The notes beneath the pieces were generated by a model, which was given only the letters and a program-made list of their open reading frames with translations, was not told the origin of the DNA and made no database searches. This document shows positions 1 to 5,764 of a stretch of 6,887 bases of DNA, in pieces. Source of the DNA: Candidatus Nitrosopolaris rasttigaisensis (GTDB lineage Archaea > Thermoproteota > Nitrososphaeria > Nitrososphaerales > Nitrososphaeraceae). Positions within the stretch are counted from its first letter, which is position 1, and every line of letters begins with the position of its first letter. Made by a program: the position numbers and the translations under genes. Location of the stretch: contig CAKOFP010000084.1 in the NCBI GenBank assembly GCA_933226995.1, positions 1-6,887 of the forward strand, in the 5' to 3' direction.

Positions 1-514
1 ATATCCCTGCAGTGATAACAAAGAAATGACCACTTCCCATAATAATTACACCATCTATAATGGCACTTTCTTTTCCTTTCCATTCTTGTCCTATCAAGCC
101 TCCTGTTGAAGACGCTTCTTGTGCAAAATGGGTCTTAAACGATTGAACTGAATATAACCAAGCTAGCCCTGCAGTTATAGCTATGATTCCAGCTACAAGG
201 GCGATCTTCGCTCTGTGTTTCTTCCATACTATTGCGGCAATTATCGACGGAATTGAAATTAAATAAAGGACTGTGCTAAAAACAAATGCTGAAGAAGTAC
301 CGGTGTACGTCGATGTAAGATCCAACAATAGAAATTGATTTTGGCTAGGAGGAGTAGTATTACCATTTGATAAATTGTGTTGGACTAGCTCCCCTACGAT
401 GTCTAGTGGGGAATAGGGATGGTGGCCGAGAAAGTCGACCACTAACCAAGGTACGACTATTGAAGGCAGAAGCAGGCCAAGGGCGAGTGGGAGAAGTATG
501 AAACGGTATTCCAT
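1..514 (-). CDS. Multi-pass membrane protein, partial (C-terminus beyond left edge)
   Basis: An open frame runs on the minus strand from ATG at 514-512 to the window edge without a stop, giving 171 residues of an unfinished protein. Hydrophobic segments lie at about residues 4-28, 75-97 and 103-121, and a fourth begins near 152, so this is a multi-spanning membrane protein. Residues 29-74 form a polar loop with sequons at N47 and N52. The positive cluster WKKHRAK (97-103) between the second and third segments is likely cytoplasmic, placing the first loop outside. A TATA-like element at 544-553 would start transcription roughly 9 nt before the ATG. I recognise no family; transporter, sensor or structural roles are all open. 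The unbroken frame, the membrane pattern and the promoter make a real gene likely. Confidence 0.72.
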   Translation of the reverse strand, partial: MEYRFILLPLALGLLLPSIVVPWLVVDFLGHHPYSPLDIVGELVQHNLSNGNTTPPSQNQFLLLDLTSTYTGTSSAFVFSTVLYLISIPSIIAAIVWKKHRAKIALVAGIIAITAGLAWLYSVQSFKTHFAQEASSTGGLIGQEWKGKESAIIDGVIIMGSGHFFVITAGI

Positions 515-542
515 AGCAGTATTGTTCTATCTAAACGAGCAA

Positions 543-788
543 CTATAATAAATATTGTTTTAAATTGCAATAATCATATTTTTGTAGAGTATGACCAGGA
601 AAACTGCTACCGGAAAGTTGGGCAGTATAAGCAGCGAGGCACGAAGCATTTTCAATGTCTGAAGCAGCAAAAATAATTGAAACTATCTTAATAACCTTTT
701 GAGAAAGATTGCAGTCAGAGAGGCTATGAACACTCCGATCTAATGCCGGTCAGACGAGAATTCTTTCCTTCTCAATGTCTTTTAGCAT
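543..788 (-). pseudogene. Possible remnant of a universal stress protein (N-terminal part)
   Basis: From ATG at 788-786 the minus strand encodes MLKDIEKERILV, then an in-frame TGA (752-750), then PALDRSVHSL. Joined across the stop this resembles the opening strand and nucleotide-binding loop of UspA-family proteins, whose usual form is ILVPxDGSxHS. The same frame stays open to TAG at 545-543, but the residues after HSL do not follow the family well. I infer a decayed USP gene with at least one stop and probably indels. USP genes are numerous and often tandem in Nitrososphaerota, which makes the reading plausible. The match is short, and a chance frame cannot be excluded. Short plus-strand frames here (such as one starting at 655) would be antisense shadows. 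Confidence 0.38.
544..553 (-). promoter_or_regulatory. Putative archaeal TATA box for the left-edge membrane protein
   Basis: The minus strand reads ATTTATTATA. Its centre is about 35 nt upstream of the ATG at 514. With the usual archaeal spacing of about 25-27 nt this predicts a very short leader of about 9 nt. The AT-rich surroundings make chance matches easy, so this rests on position. Confidence 0.4.
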
Positions 789-804
789 AGGATTGTTTTG
801 AAAG

Positions 805-913
805 ATTATGGCTTCTGACTACACAGAAATGATGGAGGCTCACTTTTTGACACTCGGTTTATCCTGCGCCGGCAACACACCTACTCGCTACTAATGATGC
901 ACAATATGTCGGT
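805..913 (-). pseudogene. Possible remnant of a universal stress protein (C-terminal part)
   Basis: Minus-strand pieces in different frames resemble the end of a UspA-family protein in the right order. TDILCIISS begins at 913, where the family has its DLIVxGSRG strand. A piece reading RVGVLPA follows in a second frame. CQKVSLHHFCVVRSHN at 852-805, in a third frame, recalls the usual GSVSxKVxHHxxCPVxVVR ending. Broken frames with family-like order suggest a pseudogene. It lies upstream of the USP-like N-terminus at 788, so either two tandem USP genes decayed here or one was rearranged. Each match is weak alone, and the ordered combination is the argument. Confidence 0.38.
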
Positions 914-963
914 CTGGGTGCTGCTTTGGATCACGAGAAGATAATATACTAATTTATTGATTC

Positions 964-1086
964 ATGGAAGTAAACGGCAACAAGAATGACCAAAACAAGC
1001 AAATAACTAGATCCAAAATTGAGAGACTAATCTCATATCAGACTTTTGGGTCTAAATTGGGTAAATCTTTAAGTAATATGGAATAA
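964..1086 (+). CDS. Possible small basic, hydrophilic protein (40 residues)
   Basis: ATG at 964 opens a 40-codon frame ending in TAA at 1084-1086. The protein begins MEVNGNKNDQNKQ and continues with SKIERLISYQTFGSKLGKS. It is rich in K, N, Q and S, has no cysteine or membrane segment, and could form a short amphipathic helix around KIERLISY. It ends 11 nt before the DUF1264 ATG at 1098, so it could share a transcript with that gene. AT-rich sequence upstream (about 942-958) could hold a promoter, but the spacing to the ATG is shorter than ideal. I do not recognise a family. It is short enough to be a chance frame; conservation in relatives would decide. Confidence 0.4.
   Translation: MEVNGNKNDQNKQITRSKIERLISYQTFGSKLGKSLSNME
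1068..1075 (+). promoter_or_regulatory. Putative TATA box for the DUF1264 gene
   Basis: TTTAAGTA is centred about 26 nt upstream of the ATG at 1098. That is where TFB/TBP would set a start site at or next to the first base of the codon, giving a leaderless mRNA. It favours ATG 1098 over the in-frame TTG at 1089. It lies inside the end of the possible small gene at 964-1086, so if that gene is real the two features overlap. Confidence 0.38.
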
Positions 1087-1097
1087 TCTTGCAGTCA

Positions 1098-1778
1098 ATG
1101 ATAGATGGTGATAAAGACCATTCTAAGAAGACTATTAATCACGCAAACAGAAAAAAGATACTTCTGAGCACTATTGCAGCCGCTCTGGCTGCTGCGATGG
1201 TCGGTGGAGTAACTGCAATGCAGTCTTCTATTGCACAAGTTAACGCAAACGTACCAGCTACTAATCCAACAGGTGGTTACGACATACATGTGACAGTTAA
1301 CAGACACGATAGTGCGAATCTAAACGCACCAATAGACCACTATTGTAAGCTCGATAAAAGAATAGTAGCTGTTTGTCAGCTTTATGCTAGGGACAGTACC
1401 GCTAAACCAGGTACCGGACCACAACTTGCGCAAATAGAGTTCATTATCACAAAACCACAGTATCTTCAACTGCCACCAAGAGAACGTGCAAGTTGGCACA
1501 ATCATGCAGTAGAATTAACTCCAGAAAGAGGTGCGCCGAGCTGTGTATCTCTTCCAGCAACACTCCAATGTGGTAAATTAGTATCGCTCCTGCAGACCAC
1601 ATATGGTAAGGTAATTACCTTATGGGACCCAGCCGATTCTGTACCTAAATACCCACCATATGTCTACAACGTAGAGAGTCCATACGCTCTTGGACAGGAT
1701 TTGAACAACAACCTTCAGAAGCAATGGCCAACAGGCTGTGGAGCAACTTCTTCAGCAAACTTGACTTGTGGAAAATAA
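1098..1778 (+). CDS. Exported DUF1264 family protein (relative of plant oil-body-associated proteins)
   Basis: The product is 226 residues from ATG 1098; TTG at 1089 would add three. A basic, hydrophilic start (1-20, ending NRKK) leads into a hydrophobic Ala-rich stretch (21-47), as in a Sec signal peptide or N-terminal anchor. The mature part carries the DUF1264 pattern: HYC at 81-83, C93 with LY, an IEFII strand at 113-117, LPPRE (125-129), WHNH at 133-136, YGK at 169-171, W176 and PP at 186-187. That order and spacing match the plant oil-body-associated proteins and their bacterial homologues, whose biochemical role is unknown. There are six cysteines (83, 93, 149, 158, 214, 224), and the C-terminal tail after about 195 looks specific to this protein. 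Paired cysteines in an exported protein suggest disulfides. The propeller gene follows 39 bp downstream. Family is confident; function is unknown. Confidence 0.88.
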   Translation: MIDGDKDHSKKTINHANRKKILLSTIAAALAAAMVGGVTAMQSSIAQVNANVPATNPTGGYDIHVTVNRHDSANLNAPIDHYCKLDKRIVAVCQLYARDSTAKPGTGPQLAQIEFIITKPQYLQLPPRERASWHNHAVELTPERGAPSCVSLPATLQCGKLVSLLQTTYGKVITLWDPADSVPKYPPYVYNVESPYALGQDLNNNLQKQWPTGCGATSSANLTCGK

Positions 1779-1788
1779 GGCTACACGC

Positions 1789-1801
1789 CTCCCTCTTTTT
1801 T
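1789..1801 (+). terminator. Pyrimidine/T tract, possible archaeal terminator
   Basis: A C/T run ending in six T residues (1796-1801) begins about 10 nt after the DUF1264 stop. Archaeal RNA polymerase can terminate at such tracts without a hairpin. It sits only 17 nt before the next ATG, so it may be leaky, or may act instead as part of the next gene's promoter. Confidence 0.4.
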
Positions 1802-1817
1802 ATTTCAAATATTGTCC

Positions 1818-3491
1818 ATGTTATCATTAATTCCTATAGTGTCCACTCTAGGATGCGCTCTGTTAATAGGTGCGCTACTGCTCGTACCTATTTTTAGGGA
1901 TAACAATTCGGATTTACAGAATGCATTAGAAAACGAAGCCTTTGCGTTCGATACTAACATTGGAAATGAAAGTGTTCCACTCTACAACTCTATACATATT
2001 GATACACCATACATAAAGGAGTATCCTATGCCAAATGGTACTTGGCCTAATGGTATATTAGTCGATAAGAGCGGAATAGTTTGGACCGTTGGAACGAAGT
2101 CACATTCCCTTCTAAGTTTTGACCCGAACCAAGGAAGAGTAATAGCATCGTATCCTATTCCACAAGGGGGTCAAAAAAATGCTACAAAAAACAACAATGT
2201 ACAGAGCAGTGTGTCGATGGTATGGGCTGTAGTCCAGGATAAAAATGGTTCAATATGGTTTTCTCAAGCAGACTCACCGAATCCACTTTGGCGGTTTGAT
2301 CCATCAATAAAAAAATTCGAATCAATTCATCTGGTAAGCGCAGCTCCCTATCAAATGAAAATTGACCAAAATACTGGAAATATATGGTTTACGACATTCA
2401 CTGATAACAAACTTGGAGTCATACAGAAGATTGAAAAAAACCAAAGTTCTGGCAACAGAATTAATGAGAGTAGTTCGCAATACAAAGTTTCTGAATTTAA
2501 TTTAGGAAATGAGAGTTTTCCCAGCGGAATATATTTAAAAGGAGATTCAGTATGGGTCACACAGTCATTAAATAATAAACTGGTACAGTTTAAAGTGATC
2601 ACAGATGCCAATGGAATGGTTGTCAATGTTGTAAAGATATTGGAAATACCATCACCTGCATCTTCTTCTAACAACCAGGTCTTATTCGACTCGCCTTATG
2701 ATCTTGTGGTTTTAGGCAACAACCTATGGGTTACTGAACATGATGCTAACTTTATAACAGCATATAATATGGGTTCCAAAAGTGTGACAAAATTCGCAGA
2801 TTCCAGTAATCCTCACCAATATGTAACCTTGCCTTTCTGGCTAAGGGAAGGAGATGGAGGAGTAGGGCTTTGGTTTAATGAACATTACGGAAACAGAATG
2901 GCCTTTTTCAATACTACTGGCCTGACGCTCACCGAGTACGAGATACCAACGCGAGATCCAAATTTAGGCTATATATACAATGCCCTCAATTTTGCAGTCG
3001 ATCCAACTAATAATAAGAACGTGTGGTTTTCAGAATACAATCATGACAAAATCGGTTTGGTAAAGAGCAGCGTTTCTATCCCATTTAACATTCAGTCATC
3101 TGTTAAGAAGGTTGTGTTATCGAAAATGATAGTTGACAAACGAGAAAAGCAAAAAAATGCAACGACAATAGTTGTTAACTTTGAGATTTCCAAAAATTCG
3201 GACAACAATAAAAGCAGCAGCGAAGTCTCTCCTCTGTCCAACAATAATAATAATCACGAGATTGTTTTTTTCAAAACATCAAGCTCAATGACGCATTTTG
3301 GTGTACTGAATTCTACTGCAAACTTCTCTGTAAATTACATTGATTTAACAAAAATGAAAAATAGAACAGCGCAAGTGCAGCTCTTTATGCAAAACGACTA
3401 CAAGGTACCGTCTGGAAACTACACTCTCGGAATTAGCGCAACAGATGGAAGAGTAACGAAATCCATTTTTCCAGAACTAATTGTGAAGTAG
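1818..3491 (+). CDS. Anchored seven-bladed beta-propeller protein, virginiamycin B lyase-like, with C-terminal beta domain
   Basis: From ATG 1818 the protein has 557 residues; an in-frame TTG at 1812 would add two. Residues 3-27 are hydrophobic, a signal-anchor or signal peptide. Residues 65-418 hold seven repeats with the hallmark hydrophobic-Trp pair (W89, W147, W190, W246, W304, W352, W403), spaced 43-58 residues. Several continue as WVTE, WFNEH or WFSEY, typical of the Vgb/SMP-30-like propeller superfamily, so a complete seven-bladed ring is expected. The last 137 residues, after an Asn/Ser-rich linker near 460-479, look like a separate beta-sandwich domain. I count 15 N-x-S/T sequons, fitting a glycosylated surface protein. 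Automatic annotation would often call this a streptogramin lyase. Vgb uses particular His and Glu residues that I cannot place without an alignment, so lyase activity or antibiotic resistance should not be assumed. Binding of a surface ligand or sugar is equally possible. Confidence 0.88.
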   Translation: MLSLIPIVSTLGCALLIGALLLVPIFRDNNSDLQNALENEAFAFDTNIGNESVPLYNSIHIDTPYIKEYPMPNGTWPNGILVDKSGIVWTVGTKSHSLLSFDPNQGRVIASYPIPQGGQKNATKNNNVQSSVSMVWAVVQDKNGSIWFSQADSPNPLWRFDPSIKKFESIHLVSAAPYQMKIDQNTGNIWFTTFTDNKLGVIQKIEKNQSSGNRINESSSQYKVSEFNLGNESFPSGIYLKGDSVWVTQSLNNKLVQFKVITDANGMVVNVVKILEIPSPASSSNNQVLFDSPYDLVVLGNNLWVTEHDANFITAYNMGSKSVTKFADSSNPHQYVTLPFWLREGDGGVGLWFNEHYGNRMAFFNTTGLTLTEYEIPTRDPNLGYIYNALNFAVDPTNNKNVWFSEYNHDKIGLVKSSVSIPFNIQSSVKKVVLSKMIVDKREKQKNATTIVVNFEISKNSDNNKSSSEVSPLSNNNNNHEIVFFKTSSSMTHFGVLNSTANFSVNYIDLTKMKNRTAQVQLFMQNDYKVPSGNYTLGISATDGRVTKSIFPELIVK

Positions 3492-3634
3492 GCAGATATT
3501 ACCAGATCAAGGGACGCTTTCTCTCTGATAGATCTACACCTAAGGGCACATAACATCTAGAATATCGAACTGAACAAACATAAAAGAATCCCGTCTTGAT
3601 TTCGACTAAATGTAGGTGACAAATAAGAATCATG

Positions 3635-4270
3635 TTATCGCAATGTTGCGCTAGCAAATAATACTCGAAATGGTTGGCTGAAAATTACAGCCACATCATA
3701 CCTCGTGTTTCCTACTTTGCCTAAGAAATAATTCTGATCACCTTCACTGCCTTTAAGTATCCCCAGATCTTTGGCGTTTTGTATATTGCCGCCGTTGGTT
3801 GTAAGATAAACGTGAAGATCGGGTCCATTAGTTACTTTGAATTGTTCCATGCGGAGGTATCCTGTACCGTTTACTGATAATATCTTTGCAATACCTTCGG
3901 CTAAATGTCCGCCAACACCAATAAAAGAACCTGATTTTATTACAGCAACAGCTTGATTTGCCGTTCCCGGCATAAACTCGTTTATACCCGTAGTCACTCG
4001 AGCAGCTTCCCTCATAATCATACCTTGTTCATTTGGGGTCATCTGTGCTGCTGCATGCATTCTATCTTGTTCATTCATGGCAATAAATTTATGATATTCT
4101 TGGGATGCCATATCGACTGAAACGGGCGGTTGATTTACCTGTGTTGGACTAGATGACGGTTGATTTACCTGTGTTGGACTAACGAGATTTAAAATCAGAA
4201 AGTAAGCAGCAGCAGATGCTACAACGACTGCTGCAGCTATAATAGCGACAGTGGCACCTTTATACAACAA
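3635..4270 (-). CDS. Membrane-anchored DM13 domain protein lacking the usual cysteine
   Basis: The frame has no ATG; tandem TTG codons at 4270 and 4267 are the likely start, supported by a TATA-like element at 4290-4297 placed for a leaderless mRNA. The product is about 211 residues. Residues 5-30 are a hydrophobic anchor. Residues 31-50 are a Pro/Gln/Asn linker made of two copies of SPTQVNQP. Residues 54-100 look helical. Residues 111-211 form a DM13 domain: GSFIGVGGH (113-121 region), LRMEQFKVTNGPDLHVYL (139-156), the NAKDLG-LKG-GDQNYFL run (165-183) and the ending PFRVLFASATL. DM13 domains are proposed electron-transfer or redox modules with a nearly invariant cysteine just before the final strand. 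Here that position reads VIFSQPF with S198, and the protein has no cysteine at all. It faces the propeller gene convergently across a 143-bp gap. Domain assignment is strong; a redox role is doubtful. Confidence 0.92.
   Translation of the reverse strand: MLYKGATVAIIAAAVVVASAAAYFLILNLVSPTQVNQPSSSPTQVNQPPVSVDMASQEYHKFIAMNEQDRMHAAAQMTPNEQGMIMREAARVTTGINEFMPGTANQAVAVIKSGSFIGVGGHLAEGIAKILSVNGTGYLRMEQFKVTNGPDLHVYLTTNGGNIQNAKDLGILKGSEGDQNYFLGKVGNTRYDVAVIFSQPFRVLFASATLR
4127..4181 (-). repeat. In-frame tandem repeat encoding SPTQVNQP twice
   Basis: A 25-nt unit occurs exactly twice, at 4127-4151 and 4157-4181, with a 30-nt period. The period is ten codons, so the copies add a second SPTQVNQP to the linker between the membrane anchor and the rest of the DM13 protein without shifting the frame. 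Identity at every base suggests a recent duplication, and copy number probably varies between strains. Confidence 0.9.
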
Positions 4271-4289
4271 AAATAACCTGAAGGAATCA

Positions 4290-4297
4290 TAAATAAA
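4290..4297 (-). promoter_or_regulatory. Putative TATA box for the DM13 gene
   Basis: The minus strand reads TTTATTTA, preceded by an A-run that could serve as the TFB recognition region. Its centre is 24-27 nt upstream of the tandem TTG codons at 4270 and 4267. The spacing predicts a leaderless transcript and is the main support for a TTG start in a frame without ATG. Confidence 0.5.
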
Positions 4298-4429
4298 CTT
4301 TTTTTTAAGATATTATGGGAATATTATGGAAATCGTACGTGATGCAGTGGACATGTCAAAACTAGAAAAGGAAAGTCGATACGGTCAGTCAACCATTCAC
4401 CTTCTGCATCTATTGGGTTACTTGTATTA

Positions 4430-4736
4430 CGGAAGAGATGATTTAGCTAGTGCTTCAAAGGTTATGTCCTCATTATCTCGTGTCATTTTGCTAAAGTATC
4501 ATAAAACTCTCCGTCATCAGACATACGATCTTCTTTTACGGCAGTATTGATAATTGTTCTTTCAACTTTTTAAGGTCACTCTCACACAAATGGCGTAAAA
4601 CAATTCTTCCTTACTTTTAAAATAGAGGTATAGTGTTCACTTGCCTACTTTTGCCGCTTCAGCGATATCGTATAATTAGAACGCCTCCTGCATGCACGGA
4701 TATAATGTCAGTATCTACTCTGCTTCTTATCAATTT
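4430..4736 (-). pseudogene. TetR-family transcriptional repressor pseudogene
   Basis: The minus strand from 4669 reads DIAEAAKVGK, then an in-frame TGA (4639-4637), then TLYLYFKSKEELFYAI. This is the TetR N-terminal helix-turn-helix signature (DIAxxAGVxKGTLYxYFxSKEEL), with the stop where glycine is expected; GGA to TGA is one base. Upstream, 4736-4668 is coding-like in another frame (including VDTDIISV), and the spacing suggests lost bases. Downstream the reading moves to LKKLKEQLSILP (4574-4539), then KEDRMSDDGEFYDTL (from about 4536), then NEDITFEALAKSSLP (4474-4430), the kind of helical ligand-binding domain a TetR protein has. So there are at least one stop and several frameshifts, and no functional protein. 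The remains may continue to about 4326. A 74-codon plus-strand frame at 4326-4550 is antisense to this and probably spurious. A palindrome at 4766-4784 lies just upstream. Confidence 0.78.
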
Positions 4737-4765
4737 AAACTAAAGCAGGGTTGGTGATAAGTCGT

Positions 4766-4784
4766 TCACTTAAAAGCTAAGTGA
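4766..4784. promoter_or_regulatory. 19-bp palindrome, possible operator of the lost TetR repressor
   Basis: TCACTTA and TAAGTGA form perfect 7-bp arms around a 5-bp centre. Size and symmetry suit a TetR-type dimer, and the site lies about 30 bp upstream of the first recognisable TetR codons, where autoregulatory operators usually sit. It could instead be an RNA hairpin. The link to TetR is inference from position. The remaining sequence up to 4930 holds no gene I can support; 4845-4790 on the minus strand has short acidic coding-like stretches without a convincing frame. Confidence 0.35.
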
Positions 4785-4945
4785 TTTCTTGCTCTATTGC
4801 TAGATTGTTGTTATCATTCTCCGTTCGTTTCTATAATATCCTGAGTAGTGTCATCTTCTTATTCCTATGTCACTAACCTACCAGTCACCGAGTGTGCTAT
4901 CACGATGAAGGGTTAGATCATTTGGTTCAAATTATATAACTAATC

Positions 4946-4953
4946 AATAAATA
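4946..4953 (+). promoter_or_regulatory. Putative TATA box for the exported beta-rich protein
   Basis: AATAAATA is centred about 28 nt upstream of ATG 4978 and would give a leaderless or near-leaderless mRNA. A second AT-rich match, ATTATATAAC at 4931-4940, would leave a leader of about 16 nt. Either could be used. Confidence 0.42.
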
Positions 4954-4977
4954 ACTAAACTAAATTGCCGATAAAAC

Positions 4978-5565
4978 ATGATGAAGGAACCAGTGATTGC
5001 CACTGTAATAATAATTGTAATTTCTGCAAGTATACCAATTAGTTCTACGATATTAATGAACTCGAATGCAAAAGCTCAACCTCAACCTCAACAACAAGAT
5101 CAACAACCTATTGTAATACGAGTACAAAATACTTCGATGTCGGAACCAGCGCCAAATGCACCTTTAAATAATCAAACCTTACCGCATCAAATAGTTGTAG
5201 CCCTTCCTATAAGACAAGACGGAAAGATTTGGACAGGGACTGTCACATTTACGGCAAGTAAGCCCATAGAAGTAGAGGTCGAACATAAATATAATAGATA
5301 TAATACAACACTAGATGTGAAACATGGTGAACCCTATCATGCAAAATGGTTTGACGGTACCAATATAGCTCTATCCACCATGACATTGTTTACAAATACA
5401 CCTGTGGCTATAACGAATACCCCGATAAGTACAGGATCGTTTACATTTACAGGAAGTGCATTAGTATTTCATAAAACAGATGGAGTTCCATTTACAGTAA
5501 CTTATACTTTGGACGTGGTAGCAAATCCTTTGACGCCTCCTAGCCTTTTATCACATTTAAAATAA
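4978..5565 (+). CDS. Exported beta-rich protein of unknown family
   Basis: The product is 195 residues; ATG codons at 4978 and 4981 are both possible starts. Residues 5-27 are a hydrophobic signal sequence, and NAKAQ at 30-34 offers an AxA signal-peptidase site. A Gln/Pro-rich segment follows (34-44). From about 45 the protein alternates short hydrophobic strands and turns (IVVALPIRQ, IWTGTVTFTAS, IEVEVEHKY, SFTFTGSALVFH, FTVTYTLDVV), suggesting one secreted beta-sandwich. Sequons occur at N51, N65 and N109. There is no cysteine, so disulfides are absent. I do not recognise a named family; it could be an archaeal surface or adhesion-type protein. A weak hairpin (5577-5592) follows the stop. 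The next gene is convergent. Signal peptide and composition make a real gene likely. Confidence 0.82.
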   Translation: MMKEPVIATVIIIVISASIPISSTILMNSNAKAQPQPQQQDQQPIVIRVQNTSMSEPAPNAPLNNQTLPHQIVVALPIRQDGKIWTGTVTFTASKPIEVEVEHKYNRYNTTLDVKHGEPYHAKWFDGTNIALSTMTLFTNTPVAITNTPISTGSFTFTGSALVFHKTDGVPFTVTYTLDVVANPLTPPSLLSHLK

Positions 5566-5709
5566 ACGACGAGCGCCGCTTCAATAAAAGCGAAAAAACT
5601 GTTCTAAGCGAGTCACGTTGTAGCTCCGATTGTCTTTATCATAGCTTGGAACTATAGTTGCGTTTAGGATAGCAACTCAGTTCACATAGGAGTGGATATA
5701 AATGATATA

Positions 5710-5741
5710 AATCATATATACTTATGATTATAGTGGTTTTT
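5710..5741 (+). terminator. Hairpin followed by T5, possible terminator between convergent genes
   Basis: AATCATA (5710-5716) pairs with TATGATT (5723-5729) around a 6-nt loop, and a TTTTT run follows at 5737-5741. It lies about 145 nt past the plus-strand stop at 5565, far for a terminator, and the stem is AT-rich. Another inverted repeat, AGTTGC/GCAACT, is at 5656-5677. On the minus strand of the same gap, about 5681-5580, one frame stays open for some 34 codons without a recognisable start or family. Confidence 0.22.
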
Positions 5742-5764
5742 AGTTTCGAATATTATTACTGAAT

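Noticed and set aside
655..743. Plus-strand short frames, including a CBS-like VREAMNTP and one starting at 655
   Set aside because: Each breaks within 20 codons, and they are antisense to the USP-like minus-strand frame that stays open from 749 to 545.
808..952. Plus-strand frames: a 28-codon frame at 808-894 and a stretch resembling a BadF-type ATPase ending (NDAQYVGLGAAL)
   Set aside because: The stretch has no start, no ATPase motifs, and overlaps USP-like minus-strand pieces that fit a known family in order.
2351..2674. Minus-strand frame of 107 codons
   Set aside because: It is antisense within the propeller gene, whose seven-blade pattern is continuous across it.
3639..3650. Short inverted repeat CGCAA-TG-TTGCG
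   Set aside because: It lies in the last codons of the DM13 gene, is only 5 bp per arm, and has no T-run after it on the minus strand.
4326..4550. Plus-strand frame of 74 codons starting ATG 4326, with a faint TPR-like stretch
   Set aside because: It lies antisense to the downstream part of the TetR pseudogene, where the minus strand has TetR-like coding pieces. An antisense shadow is the simpler reading.
4919..4937. GGTTCAAAT, resembling a tRNA T-loop
   Set aside because: The flanking bases do not form a T-stem, and no acceptor or anticodon arm is present.
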